From Arenimonas malthae CC-JY-1 (lineage in GTDB: Bacteria > Pseudomonadota > Gammaproteobacteria > Xanthomonadales > Xanthomonadaceae): a stretch of 52,987 nt of DNA. Position numbers and translations under genes: made by a program. This document shows, in pieces, positions 19,235 through 29,339 of the stretch (the stretch's first letter is position 1; each line of letters starts with the position of its first letter). The notes under the pieces are model-generated. The model had not been told where the DNA came from. It did no database searches and worked only from the letters and a program-made list of their open reading frames with translations. Location of the stretch: contig NZ_AVCH01000213.1 in NCBI RefSeq assembly GCF_000747075.1, forward strand, positions 1-52,987. The letters are read 5' to 3'.

Positions 19235-20041
19235 TCAGGCGGCGCGAACGTCGAGGAATCCGACCACGTGGTCGAGCACCGCGGCGTCGCGCAGCACGGC
19301 GCGATGGCCGAGGCCGCGGGTGGCCAGCAGTTGCCCCTGCGTCGCCCGGGCGATGCGGCGGGCGTCGTCGAAGGGGATGACCGCGTCGTCGTGGTCGTGC
19401 ACCACCAGCAGCGGCCGGGCGATGCGCGCGGCGAGCTGGTCGATGTCCAGCGCCTCGGGCGCGATGCCGGTGCGGCGATGCATCTTCTCGAAGAAGCTGC
19501 GCCGCGCGGGCTCCGGCAGGCCGAGCCCGCGGCTCATGCGCGCCAGCACGCCGGCAAAGCCGGCCGGCGCCGCGATCGCCACCGTGCGCAGTGCGTCGAG
19601 CCCACGGCTCAGGGCCAGCAAGGCGGAGGCACCGCCCATCGAATGCCCCACCACCGCGTGCAGCGGGCCGAGTTCGGCCGCCACTTCCTGCAGCGCATCG
19701 GCGAACACCACCGGGTCGGCCTCGCGACCGGGCGAACGGCCATGCGCCGGCGCGTCGATCGCGATCAGCTGGTAGCCGCGCGCCGCCAGCCGTTCACCCA
19801 AGCCTCGGAATTGCGCCGCCCGTCCTTCCCATCCGTGCAGCGCCAGGATGCGCGGGCCCTGGTCGCCCCAGCGCAGGCCGGCCAGGCCGAAGCGGAAGGT
19901 CACCGGCACCGCGCCTTCGGGGTCGGGGCGCCGGGAGCGGGCCATGGGCCGGGTGGCGAGGCGGCGGGCCAGTTCGGCCGCGAGTTCGGGGGACAGCACG
20001 CCCAGCAGGCGGCCCAGCGGGCGGATCGGGAGGCGGGTCAT
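19235..20041 (-). CDS. Alpha/beta hydrolase
   Basis: 268 aa. The fold is clear: oxyanion region LALHGWEGRAAQF, AIDAPAHGRSPG, nucleophile elbow VVGHSMGGAS (Ser catalytic), acid in LLVVHDHDDAVIP, and the catalytic His in GLGHRAVLRD. Probably a cytoplasmic esterase, lipase or thioesterase; the substrate cannot be read from the sequence. It is divergent from an HxlR-type regulator with two palindromes in the 90-bp promoter region, so it is likely controlled by that regulator. A 118-bp gap separates it from prpD on the same strand. Confidence 0.85.
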   Translation of the reverse strand: MTRLPIRPLGRLLGVLSPELAAELARRLATRPMARSRRPDPEGAVPVTFRFGLAGLRWGDQGPRILALHGWEGRAAQFRGLGERLAARGYQLIAIDAPAHGRSPGREADPVVFADALQEVAAELGPLHAVVGHSMGGASALLALSRGLDALRTVAIAAPAGFAGVLARMSRGLGLPEPARRSFFEKMHRRTGIAPEALDIDQLAARIARPLLVVHDHDDAVIPFDDARRIARATQGQLLATRGLGHRAVLRDAAVLDHVVGFLDVRAA

Positions 20042-20056
20042 GGCGGGTCCTATTCG

Positions 20057-20071
20057 GTTGCTTTATGCAAC
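20057..20071. promoter_or_regulatory. Operator-like palindrome, copy 1
   Basis: GTTGC TTTAT GCAAC, a perfect 5-bp inverted repeat with a 5-bp centre, embedded in a longer repeat unit (TTCGGTTGCTTTATGCAACT). Its centre is 38 bp from the centre of copy 2. Both lie in the hydrolase/hxlR divergent promoter region, suiting the HxlR-type regulator encoded next door. Confidence 0.6.
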
Positions 20072-20094
20072 TTGAATGGAACTTACGCCTTTCG

Positions 20095-20109
20095 GTTGCT
20101 TGATGCAAC
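20095..20109. promoter_or_regulatory. Operator-like palindrome, copy 2
   Basis: GTTGC TTGAT GCAAC, differing from copy 1 by one base in the centre. It begins 37 bp before the hxlR start codon, so a bound protein would probably cover that promoter and allow autoregulation. Confidence 0.6.
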
Positions 20110-20131
20110 TGGAATCCGTTAGGCTGGCCCC

Positions 20132-20584
20132 ATGAAGCGAACTTCCTATTCAGGCATGGCCTGCCCGATGGCGCAGGCGCTGGAGCGGGTCGGCGAATGG
20201 TGGAGCCTGCTGATCCTGCGCGAGGCCTTCCGGGGCGCCCGCCGCTTCGGCGACTTCGAACGCCGGCTGGGCATCGCCAAGAACGTGCTGAGCGCGCGGC
20301 TCAAGCGCCTGGTCGAAGCCGGCGTGCTGGAACGCCGCCCTTCCGCCGACGATGCCCGCGAGGTCGAATACCGCCTCACGCCGAGCGGCAAGGACCTGGC
20401 CCCGGTGCTTATCGCGCTGGCGCAATGGGGTGACCGCTGGGTCTACGGTGGCCGCTCGCCGGTGCGCTTCGTCAACCGCCACACGGGCGTGCCCCTGGCC
20501 ACCCTGGAGTTGCGCGACGCCGACGGTGGCCGCCTCGAGCTGCGCGACGTCGGGCTGCGACCTGCCGACGCCGAAGCCCCCTGA
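20132..20584 (+). CDS. HxlR-family winged-helix transcriptional regulator
   Basis: 150 aa. The HxlR signature is evident: CPMAQALERVGEWWSLLILREAFRGARRFGDFERRLGIAKNVLSARLKRLVEAGVLERRP (about residues 11-70) with the helix-turn-helix and wing, then YRLTPSGKDLAPVLIALAQWGDRW. Cys11 sits where redox- or electrophile-sensing members of the family have a reactive cysteine, so it may sense quinones, aldehydes or oxidants; that is inference. An unusual C-terminal tail of about 35 residues extends beyond the typical domain. It is divergent from the hydrolase and 77 bp upstream of fadH. Confidence 0.88.
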   Translation: MKRTSYSGMACPMAQALERVGEWWSLLILREAFRGARRFGDFERRLGIAKNVLSARLKRLVEAGVLERRPSADDAREVEYRLTPSGKDLAPVLIALAQWGDRWVYGGRSPVRFVNRHTGVPLATLELRDADGGRLELRDVGLRPADAEAP

Positions 20585-20602
20585 TTCCCCACCTGCCCAC
20601 GT

Positions 20603-20630
20603 CTTGTCCGGGTCGATCGATCCGGGCAAG
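20603..20630. promoter_or_regulatory. Imperfect 28-bp palindrome upstream of fadH
   Basis: Arms CTTGTCCGG (20603-20611) and CCGGGCAAG (20622-20630) surround GTCGATCGAT. It ends 31 bp before the fadH ATG. It could be an operator, such as for a TetR-type fatty-acid regulator, or a weak hairpin ending the hxlR transcript; there is no T-run. Confidence 0.4.
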
Positions 20631-20634
20631 GTGA

Positions 20635-22689
<2,055 letters not shown>

Positions 22690-22995
22690 GCAATTACTCC
22701 AAGCCAAATCAAAGGCTTGGAAATTCCCGTTCAGGCAAGGTTGGATTATTACCCGTACCATGCGCCGCTGGATCGGTGCCCGGCCAAGGGCCGCACCGAC
22801 TGAAACGGCCCCGCAGCGCATGGCTTCGCGGGGATTCCGGGGGCGCCCAACCTAGCCCGCCCCCCTGGAATGCGGGCAAGTCCCGTCCATCCCCAAAACG
22901 CCAGGCCGCAGGCCCTCCCCTCCCCCGTTGACCATTACGGGACCCGCCAGATGGCGGGCGGGAACTTGCGGCGCAACGGAGCAAGGAGTTCCGCC
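22690..22995. other. 306-bp spacer with several hairpins, no gene seen
   Basis: Inverted repeats: 22699-22705 with 22714-22720 (7 bp, right after fadH, without a T-run), 22773-22779 with 22793-22799 enclosing a second 4-bp helix, and 22809-22814 with 22828-22833. The first 65 bp are A+T-rich for this genome. The region may carry fadH transcript ends and the promoter of the hydrolase gene; nothing is diagnostic. Confidence 0.4.
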
Positions 22996-23514
22996 ATGAA
23001 GTTGTCTTTCATCCTTTGGCTGGCCCAGATCCTGCCCCAGCCTGCCGCCGACCCCCTGTGCCTGGCGACGACGGTGTACCTGGAAGCCCGCAACCAGTCC
23101 GAACTGGGCCAGCGCGCGGTGGCCGAGGTGGCCCTGCGCCGCCGCGACAGCGGCCAGTGGGGCGATTCGGTCTGCGAGGTGGTCACCGCCCGCAAGCAGT
23201 TCGCACCGACCATCGTGAACCCCGGCCTGCGCATGAAGAACCTCGAGGCCTGGCAGCAGGCCGTCCAGGTCGCGTTCCAGGCCCAGCAGGACTGGCGCCT
23301 GCCGCCCGGCCAGCGCCACGAGGTGGTGCCCGGCGCCAGCCACTTCGCCGCCCTGGACCTGGCCAACCCGGCCTGGGCCGCCTCGCCCCGGGTGGCCACC
23401 ATCGGCGACCACACTTTCTTCCGCGTGCAGCGCCTGAACCCGCCGGCAGCCGCGCCGGTGCCCACCGTCACCGTGGCCGCCCTGCCCGCCACTGCCCAGC
23501 GCATGGCCCCCTGA
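22996..23514 (+). CDS. SleB-like cell wall hydrolase
   Basis: 172 aa starting at the ATG at 22996, preceded by AAGGAG at 7 bases. The Cell_hydrolase_2 (SleB) pattern is visible: CLATTVYLEARNQSELGQRAVAEVALRR with the catalytic Glu, VVTARKQFAPT, and GASHFAALDLANPAWAAS..VATIGDHTFFR at the end of the domain. The N-terminus (MKLSFILWLAQILPQPAA) looks like a weak signal peptide, placing it in the periplasm. It probably cleaves peptidoglycan glycan strands. A Pro/Ala tail ends the protein; a strong bidirectional terminator follows 25 bp after the stop. Confidence 0.82.
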   Translation: MKLSFILWLAQILPQPAADPLCLATTVYLEARNQSELGQRAVAEVALRRRDSGQWGDSVCEVVTARKQFAPTIVNPGLRMKNLEAWQQAVQVAFQAQQDWRLPPGQRHEVVPGASHFAALDLANPAWAASPRVATIGDHTFFRVQRLNPPAAAPVPTVTVAALPATAQRMAP

Positions 23515-23533
23515 GGCATCCGGGTCCGGCGAC

Positions 23534-23570
23534 AAAAAAGGCCGCGCATCGCTGCGCGGCCTTTTCTTTT
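23534..23570. terminator. Bidirectional terminator between the SleB-like gene and prpC
   Basis: Stem 23540-23547 with 23554-23561 (8 G+C pairs, loop ATCGCT), preceded by A6 and followed by TTTTCTTTT. It can stop transcription from both sides, ending the SleB-like gene and the long minus-strand operon. Confidence 0.92.
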
Positions 23571-23585
23571 GCCCCCGGGGCGCGG

Positions 23586-24734
23586 TCAGCGCTTGTCGAG
23601 CGGAACGAACTCGCGGTCCTCGGGACCGGTGTAGTTCGCGCTCGGGCGGATGATCTTGCCGTCGATGCGCTGCTCGATCACGTGCGCGCTCCAGCCGCTG
23701 GTGCGGGCGATGACGAACAGCGGGGTGAACATCGCCGTCGGCACGCCCATCATGTGGTAGGCCGAGGCGCTGTACCAGTCGAGGTTCGGGAACATCTTCT
23801 TGAGGTCCATCATCAGCGTCTCGATGCGCTCGCTGACGTCGAACAGGACCTGGTTGCCGCCCTCCTTGCAGAGCTTGCGGCTGATTTCCTTGATGATCGG
23901 GTTGCGCGGATCGCCGATGGTGTACACCGGGTGGCCGAAGCCGATGACGATTTCCTTGCGCTCGACGCGGGCGCGGATGTCGGCCTCCGCCTCGTCGGCG
24001 CTGCCGTAGCGCGCGATGATCTCCATCGCCACTTCGTTGGCCCCGCCGTGCTTCGGGCCGCGCAGCGCGCCGATGGCGCCGGTGATGCAGCTGAACAGGT
24101 CGGACCCGGTGCCGGCGATGACGCGGGCGGTGAAGGTGGAGGCGTTGAACTCGTGCTCGGCGTAGAGCACCAGCGACTGGTCCAGCGCGCGGGCGTGCGA
24201 GGCGCTCGGCGGTTCGCCGTGCAGCAGGTGCAGGAAGTGCGCGGCAATGGTGTCGTCGTCGGTCTCGACGTCGATGCGGCGGCCGTTGCGGGTGAAGTGC
24301 CACCAGTACAGCAGCATCGAGCCGAAGCTGGCCATCAGCTTGTCGGCGATGTCGCGGGCCTCGTTCACCGGGTGGCCGTCGCGCTCGGGCAGCACCGTGC
24401 CCAGCACCGAGCAGCCGGTGCGCAGCACGTCCATCGGGTGGGCGTTGGCCGGCACCAGCTCCAGCGCGTCGGTGACGATGGCCGGCAGGCCGCGCAGGCG
24501 GCGCAGCTTGGTCTTGTAGGCGGCCAGCTGGCTGGCGGTGGGCAGCGCGCCGTGCACCAGCAGGTGCGCCACTTCCTCGAAGCCGGCCTTCGTGGCCAGG
24601 TCGTGGATGTCGTAGCCGCGGTAATGCAGGTCGTTGCCGCTGCGGCCGACCGTGCACAGCGCTGTATTGCCCGCCGCGGTGCCGCTGAGGGCGACCGACT
24701 TCTTGGGCTTGGGCAGGTGGGTGTTTTCGCTCAT
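23586..24734 (-). CDS. prpC: 2-methylcitrate synthase
   Basis: 382 aa, citrate synthase superfamily. It condenses propionyl-CoA with oxaloacetate to 2-methylcitrate. Motifs: [29 protein letters not shown] with a catalytic-region His, [13 protein letters not shown] with the second His, and [20 protein letters not shown] with the third His, followed by [14 protein letters not shown] and [20 protein letters not shown]. The MSENTH start has AAGGAG upstream. It follows prpB by 14 bp and ends the operon 16 bp before the terminator stem. Confidence 0.96.
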   Translation of the reverse strand: MSENTHLPKPKKSVALSGTAAGNTALCTVGRSGNDLHYRGYDIHDLATKAGFEEVAHLLVHGALPTASQLAAYKTKLRRLRGLPAIVTDALELVPANAHPMDVLRTGCSVLGTVLPERDGHPVNEARDIADKLMASFGSMLLYWWHFTRNGRRIDVETDDDTIAAHFLHLLHGEPPSASHARALDQSLVLYAEHEFNASTFTARVIAGTGSDLFSCITGAIGALRGPKHGGANEVAMEIIARYGSADEAEADIRARVERKEIVIGFGHPVYTIGDPRNPIIKEISRKLCKEGGNQVLFDVSERIETLMMDLKKMFPNLDWYSASAYHMMGVPTAMFTPLFVIARTSGWSAHVIEQRIDGKIIRPSANYTGPEDREFVPLDKR

Positions 24735-24748
24735 CGGTGGCTCCTTGC

Positions 24749-25633
24749 TCAGTTTTTCTTCTGCGAGAACAGTTCGTCGAGCTTGTCTTCGTAGGCGTGG
24801 TAGCCCAGGAAGTCGTACAGCTCGGCGCGGGTCTGCAGCGTGTCGATGATGTTCTTCTGGGTGCCTTCGCGGCGTACGGTTTCGTAGAAGCCCAGCGCGG
24901 CCTTGTTCATGGCGCGGTAGGCGCCGCAGCAGTAAAGCGCGATGTCGACGCTGGCTTCGCGCAGCTCGTCCGTGGTGAAGAACGGGGTCGAGCCGAACTC
25001 GGTGAGGTTGGCGAGGATGGGCACTTTCACCGCGGCCTTGAAGCGGCGGTAGTCGTCCAGGGACTTCATGGCCTCGGGGAAGATCATGTCGGCGCCGGCC
25101 TCGACGTAGGCCACGGCGCGATCGATGGCGGCGTCGACGCCCTCCACCGCGGCGGCGTCGGTGCGCGCCATGATCACGAAGCCGGCGTCGGTGCGCGCGT
25201 CCACGGCGGCCTTGACCCGGTCCACCATTTCTTCCTTCGACACCACCTCCTTGCCCGGGCGGTGGCCGCAGCGCTTCTGGCCGACCTGGTCCTCCATGTG
25301 CACGGCGGCGACGCCGATGCGCTGGAAGGCCTTGATGGTGCGGCCGATGTTGAAGGCGCCGCCCCAGCCGGTGTCGATGTCCACCAGCAGCGGCATGCCG
25401 GTGGCGTCGACGATGCGGCGGGCGTCGGTGAGCACGTCTTCCATGGTGCTGATGCCGAGGTCGGGCACGCCCAGCGAATTGGCGGCCACGCCGCCGCCCG
25501 AGAGGTACAGCGCCTTGTAGCCCACGCGCTTGGCCATCAGGCCGGCGTAGGCGGTGATGGCGCCCATCACCTGCAGCGGGGATTCTTCCCTGACGGCGGC
25601 GCGGAAGCGCGCGCCATTCGAAACTTCGGACAT
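24749..25633 (-). CDS. prpB: Methylisocitrate lyase
   Basis: 294 aa, isocitrate-lyase superfamily. It splits 2-methylisocitrate into succinate and pyruvate. Key signature [21 protein letters not shown] contains the catalytic Cys of the KRCGH motif; [11 protein letters not shown] and HMEDQ carry metal-binding acids; [14 protein letters not shown] and [12 protein letters not shown] are typical. The ATG at 25633 has GGAG nearby; an in-frame ATG four codons upstream is less likely. It lies 31 bp after the MalM-like gene and 14 bp before prpC, so it is probably read from the aminotransferase/mdh promoter. Confidence 0.96.
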   Translation of the reverse strand: MSEVSNGARFRAAVREESPLQVMGAITAYAGLMAKRVGYKALYLSGGGVAANSLGVPDLGISTMEDVLTDARRIVDATGMPLLVDIDTGWGGAFNIGRTIKAFQRIGVAAVHMEDQVGQKRCGHRPGKEVVSKEEMVDRVKAAVDARTDAGFVIMARTDAAAVEGVDAAIDRAVAYVEAGADMIFPEAMKSLDDYRRFKAAVKVPILANLTEFGSTPFFTTDELREASVDIALYCCGAYRAMNKAALGFYETVRREGTQKNIIDTLQTRAELYDFLGYHAYEDKLDELFSQKKN

Positions 25634-25664
25634 GCTTGACTCCATGCTTGCGTCGGCGGATCGA

Positions 25665-26252
25665 TCAACGGTTGATGCGGGCCATCGTCCATCCTTGTTC
25701 GGATCGGCGAAGCGCGCCCATGTCGAAACCATTGAGCTCGAAATCCACGGATTGGCCCACGCGGGCGGGATCGGAATAAACGAGGGCGTGGCGGACCACT
25801 GGGTCGGAAACCGGTACCTGGGCCCGGGTGGTGCGTTCGGTGGTGAAGAAGTTGTAGTGCGGCTTGAATTCCAGCTCGGGATGGCTGGAGACGGCGCAGA
25901 ACTCCGCATCCACCAACACCACCGACGGCAGCAGGACCTCGCCGGGACGGCCGAGGTTGAGGTCGGGCGTCACCTGGAACTCGAGGGCGTAGGGCTTCTT
26001 CAGGGCCGGCAGGACCACCACCACGACCAGGCTCTCTCCCGTGGCGAATCGCGCGATCGGGCTCTTTCCCGCCTCGAGCCTGAGCATCCTGCCGACCGCG
26101 CCGCCCGGCTTGGCCTTGGGCGCGCCCGCCAGTTCGGGCCAGCATTCGCGAACCGTATCCGCACTCCCGCCGCCCCCGGGACCGGCGGCCCCGGCAACGG
26201 GGGCCGCGCTGGCCAGGATGGCGGCGAGCAGCAGCGGATAGGTGCGCTGCAC
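25665..26252 (-). CDS. Secreted protein, MalM-like, between mdh and prpB
   Basis: 195 aa from a GTG at 26252, 11 bp after mdh with GAGG 9 bases upstream; no ATG gives a sensible start. A signal peptide ([22 protein letters not shown]) indicates export. The body [18 protein letters not shown] ... [14 protein letters not shown] ... [14 protein letters not shown] has the order and spacing I remember for periplasmic MalM (PF07148), but identity is low and no mal genes are present. Its place in a central-carbon operon is odd. Other beta-rich periplasmic families are possible. Confidence 0.55.
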   Translation of the reverse strand: MQRTYPLLLAAILASAAPVAGAAGPGGGGSADTVRECWPELAGAPKAKPGGAVGRMLRLEAGKSPIARFATGESLVVVVVLPALKKPYALEFQVTPDLNLGRPGEVLLPSVVLVDAEFCAVSSHPELEFKPHYNFFTTERTTRAQVPVSDPVVRHALVYSDPARVGQSVDFELNGFDMGALRRSEQGWTMARINR

Positions 26253-26263
26253 GCGATCGCGCC

Positions 26264-27247
26264 TCAGAGCAGGTGGGCGACGCCGGCGCGCTCTTCCTCG
26301 AGCTCGGCCAGGGTCTTGTCCATCATCGAGCGCGAGTACTCGTCGACTTCCAGGCCCTGCACGATCTCGTACTTGCCGTCCTTGCAGGTGACCGGGAAGC
26401 CGTACATCACGTCCTTCGGGATGCCGTAGCTGCCGTCCGACGGGATGCCCATGGTGGTCCACTTGCCGTTCGTGCCCAGCGACCAGTCGCGGATGTGGTC
26501 GATGGCGGCGTTGGCGGCCGAAGCGGCCGAGCTCAGGCCGCGGGCCTCGATGATGGCGGCGCCGCGCTTGCCGACCTTCGGGATGAAGGTCTCGCGGTTC
26601 CAGGCCTCGTCGCCGATCTTGTCCTTGAGCGAGGCGCCATTCGCGGTGGCGAAGCGGTAGTCCGGGTACATGGTCGGGCTGTGGTTGCCCCACACGACCA
26701 GCTTCTCGATGTCGGCCACGGCCACGCCGGCGCGGATGGCCAGCTGCGACAGGGCGCGGTTGTGGTCAAGGCGCAGCATGGCGGTGAAGTTGCGCGGGTC
26801 GAGGTCGGGCGCCGACTTCATGGCGATGTAGGCATTGGTGTTGGCCGGGTTGCCCACCACCAGCACCTTCACGTTGCGCGAGGCGACGGCGTTGAGCGCC
26901 TTGCCCTGCACGGTGAAGATCTCGGCGTTCTTGAGCAGCAGGTCCTTGCGCTCCATGCCCGGGCCGCGCGGCATCGCGCCGACCAGCAGGGCCACGTCGG
27001 CGTCCTTGAAGGCCACCATCGGGTCGTCGGTGCCGACCATGCCGGCCAGCAGCGGGAACGCGCAGTCCTCGAGCTCCATCATCACGCCGCGCAGCGCGGC
27101 CTGGGCCTTCTCCATCGGCAGCTCGAGCATCTGCAGGATGACCGGCTGGTCCTTGCCGAGCATCTCGCCCGAGGCGATGCGGAACAGCAGGGAATAGCCG
27201 ATCTGGCCGGCGGCGCCGGTCACGGCAACACGGACGGGGTTCTTCAT
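26264..27247 (-). CDS. mdh: Malate dehydrogenase
   Basis: 327 aa, cytosolic/thermophile-type NAD-dependent malate dehydrogenase. Motifs: [10 protein letters not shown] (NAD fold), [15 protein letters not shown] (substrate loop with Arg), [20 protein letters not shown] with the catalytic Asp/Arg region, and [12 protein letters not shown] with the catalytic His. It interconverts malate and oxaloacetate. In this operon it is well placed to regenerate oxaloacetate for PrpC from the succinate released by PrpB. GGAG precedes the ATG; it starts 11 bp after the aminotransferase. Confidence 0.96.
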   Translation of the reverse strand: MKNPVRVAVTGAAGQIGYSLLFRIASGEMLGKDQPVILQMLELPMEKAQAALRGVMMELEDCAFPLLAGMVGTDDPMVAFKDADVALLVGAMPRGPGMERKDLLLKNAEIFTVQGKALNAVASRNVKVLVVGNPANTNAYIAMKSAPDLDPRNFTAMLRLDHNRALSQLAIRAGVAVADIEKLVVWGNHSPTMYPDYRFATANGASLKDKIGDEAWNRETFIPKVGKRGAAIIEARGLSSAASAANAAIDHIRDWSLGTNGKWTTMGIPSDGSYGIPKDVMYGFPVTCKDGKYEIVQGLEVDEYSRSMMDKTLAELEEERAGVAHLL

Positions 27248-27258
27248 GTGGGGTCTCC

Positions 27259-28458
27259 TCAATTCAGTTCTGCGAAGAATTCCTGGATCCGCTGCAGGCC
27301 CTTGGGCAGCTGCTCGGTCGGGCAGGTGTAGCTGATGCGCAGCGCGCGCGGCTCGCCGAAGGCCGAGCCGGGCACGCAGGCCACGCCCTTGGCTTCGAGC
27401 AGCACGGAGCAGAAATCGACGTCGTTGGCGATCTTCACGCCCTTGTGCGACTTGCCGAAGGCGCAGCTGATGTCCGGGAACACGTAGAACGCGCCCTGCG
27501 GCTTCGGGCAGACGACGCCGGGGATGGCATTCATGGTGTCCACCACCAGGTCGCGCTTGGCCTGAAACTCGGCGCACTTGCTGGTGGGCACGTCCTGCGG
27601 GCCGGTGAGCGCGGCGATGGCAGCGGCCACGACCACTTCGGGCAGGTTGGTGATGTGGGTGGAGTTGAGCACCGTGAGCGCCTTGGCCACCACTTCCGGG
27701 CCGGCCATGAAGCCGACGCGCCAGCCGGGCATGCCGTAGGTCTTGCTCAGCGAGTCGACGAAGATGGTGCGCTCGCGCAGCTCCGGGCGGAACTGCACGA
27801 AGTTGTGGTAGCCCAGTCCGTCGAACACCATGGTGTTGTAGATGTCGTCGGTGATGACCCAGGTGTCCGGGTGCTTCGCCACCACGTCGGCCAGCGCCGC
27901 GATCTCGTCGCGGGTGTAGACCATGCCGGTCGGGTTGTTCGGGTTGTTGAACAGGAAGACCTTGGGCTTGGTCGCCAGCGCGGCGTCGAGCTGGGCCGGG
28001 GTGAGCTTGTAGTCCTGGCTGGCCGGGCACGGCAGCTCGAGGATCTTCGCGTTCAGCACCTCGGCGATGTCGGCGTAGGTGGTCCAGTAGGGCGTGGCAT
28101 AGGCGATGGTGTCGCCTTCGTCCAGCAGCGCCTCGGCCAGGTTGTAGAGGATGTGCTTGGCGCCGATGCCGGTGGCGCAGTGCATGCGCGTATAACCGGT
28201 GAGGCCGAGCGCTTCGATGTGCTTGAGGAAGGCATCGAGCAGGGCGTCGGAGCCGCGGTTGCTGCCGTACTGGCCGCTGTCCTTGGCCAGCGCCTCGCGG
28301 GCGGCGGCGTAGACGTGTTCGCCGGGCAGGAAGTTGGGGACGCCAATGGAGAAACTGACGATGTCGCGGCCTTCGGCCTTGAGCTTCTTCGCCTTTTCGG
28401 CGACGGCCATGATGGCGCTGGGCTTGGCACGGCCCATGCGCTGAGCGAGCTGGGGCAT
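27259..28458 (-). CDS. Class I PLP-dependent aminotransferase, aspartate-aminotransferase-like
   Basis: 399 aa, fold type I. Recognisable features: [15 protein letters not shown] near the N-terminus, [21 protein letters not shown], the PLP-lysine motif [15 protein letters not shown], and the C-terminal RISYTCP with the carboxylate-binding Arg. The likely reaction is aspartate + 2-oxoglutarate to oxaloacetate + glutamate, fitting its neighbour mdh, but other substrates are possible. The ATG at 28458 follows AGGA; codons further upstream look non-coding. First gene of the operon aminotransferase-mdh-MalM-like-prpB-prpC. Confidence 0.9.
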   Translation of the reverse strand: MPQLAQRMGRAKPSAIMAVAEKAKKLKAEGRDIVSFSIGVPNFLPGEHVYAAAREALAKDSGQYGSNRGSDALLDAFLKHIEALGLTGYTRMHCATGIGAKHILYNLAEALLDEGDTIAYATPYWTTYADIAEVLNAKILELPCPASQDYKLTPAQLDAALATKPKVFLFNNPNNPTGMVYTRDEIAALADVVAKHPDTWVITDDIYNTMVFDGLGYHNFVQFRPELRERTIFVDSLSKTYGMPGWRVGFMAGPEVVAKALTVLNSTHITNLPEVVVAAAIAALTGPQDVPTSKCAEFQAKRDLVVDTMNAIPGVVCPKPQGAFYVFPDISCAFGKSHKGVKIANDVDFCSVLLEAKGVACVPGSAFGEPRALRISYTCPTEQLPKGLQRIQEFFAELN

Positions 28459-28501
28459 CACTATCCTCGCGTGCTTGGTTGGCGGGATGGAAAACCGGTA
28501 A

Positions 28502-28507
28502 AGGATA
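28502..28507 (-). promoter_or_regulatory. Possible extended -10 for the aminotransferase operon
   Basis: Minus-strand TGGTATCCT fits an extended -10 (TG-n-TATCCT), about 44 bp before the ATG in the 128-bp divergent spacer. No -35 box is evident. Confidence 0.35.
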
Positions 28508-28586
28508 CCACGCCACCCTCCCCGGCCGGCCCGCCGGGGACTTGCCTGCGGGCCCGGATCAGGCACTCTGGCGGCAGGAGGAGCCC

Positions 28587-29339
28587 ATGTCCGCAATGCG
28601 CCGCCACCGCCGGACAGCACCCGCCGCCGCCCTCGCGCTGGCCGCGCTGCTGGGCCTGTCCGCCGGCCATGCCGGCGCGGGCCCTGAACAGGTCGCCGCG
28701 GACGGGGACGGACGCCCCCTGCGGATCCAGGGCAGCGTCGTGGTGGTCGAGCCCGACATCGAACTGAGCGAGGTCACGGCCGGCGGCATGACCGAGCCGC
28801 GACGCGACTGGTCCGAGGCCGCGCGGCGCCGGTATCCGACGGCGGTGGCCGAACGGCTGGCCGCGGCCGGCGTGGGCCGCCGCCCCGATTTCGACGTGCC
28901 CGACGACCTGCCCGCCAGTTCACGGCTCGGCCAGGTGCTGCGCCTGAACGAGGCCGTCGCACTCAGCATCGCCTACCACGCCCGCCCCGGCAGCGAACTC
29001 GCCACCAAGGGCGACCGACTGGACTGGACGCTGGGCGGCGGCGTCTCGGAGCTGCGCGCGGCCACCGGCGCCGACTACGCACTTTTCACCTACGTGCGCG
29101 ACAGCTATGCCAGCGACGGCCGCAAGGCGCTGCGGGTGCTGGGCCTGGTGGCCGGCGCGGCCTTCGGTGGCGTGGTGGACATCGGCGGCGGGCGCCAGGT
29201 GGGCGTGGCCACGCTGGTGGACCTGCGCAACGGGCGGGTGGTGTGGTTCAACCGCATCGCGCGGCAGACGGGCGACCTGCGCGACGAGGCCGGCGCACGC
29301 GCCACGGCCGGCGAACTGCTGCAGGGCCTGCCGCTGTGA
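28587..29339 (+). CDS. Secreted protein of unknown function upstream of an M48 peptidase
   Basis: 250 aa; the ATG follows GGAGGAG. The signal peptide (about residues 1-31, RTAPAAALALAALLGLSAGHAGA) implies export. The body has GSVVVVEPDIELSEVTAGGMTEPRRDWSEAA and a C-terminal half of alternating strands (ALFTYVRDSYASDG, GVATLVDLRNGRVVWFNRI) that looks like a small beta-rich periplasmic domain. I do not recognise a named family. Its stop overlaps the GTG start of the peptidase gene, so the two are made together and may work together. Confidence 0.7.
   Translation: MSAMRRHRRTAPAAALALAALLGLSAGHAGAGPEQVAADGDGRPLRIQGSVVVVEPDIELSEVTAGGMTEPRRDWSEAARRRYPTAVAERLAAAGVGRRPDFDVPDDLPASSRLGQVLRLNEAVALSIAYHARPGSELATKGDRLDWTLGGGVSELRAATGADYALFTYVRDSYASDGRKALRVLGLVAGAAFGGVVDIGGGRQVGVATLVDLRNGRVVWFNRIARQTGDLRDEAGARATAGELLQGLPL

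Noticed and set aside
16336-19380. A 1014-codon open frame on the plus strand across ompA and prpD
   Set aside because: It is antisense to two clear genes, is rich in Val/Ala/Gly/His/Gln as mirror frames are at this G+C, and shows no domain.
20042-20131. Repeat pair considered as the start of a CRISPR array
   Set aside because: Only two copies exist, each is a self-contained palindrome in a divergent promoter, and there are no cas genes.
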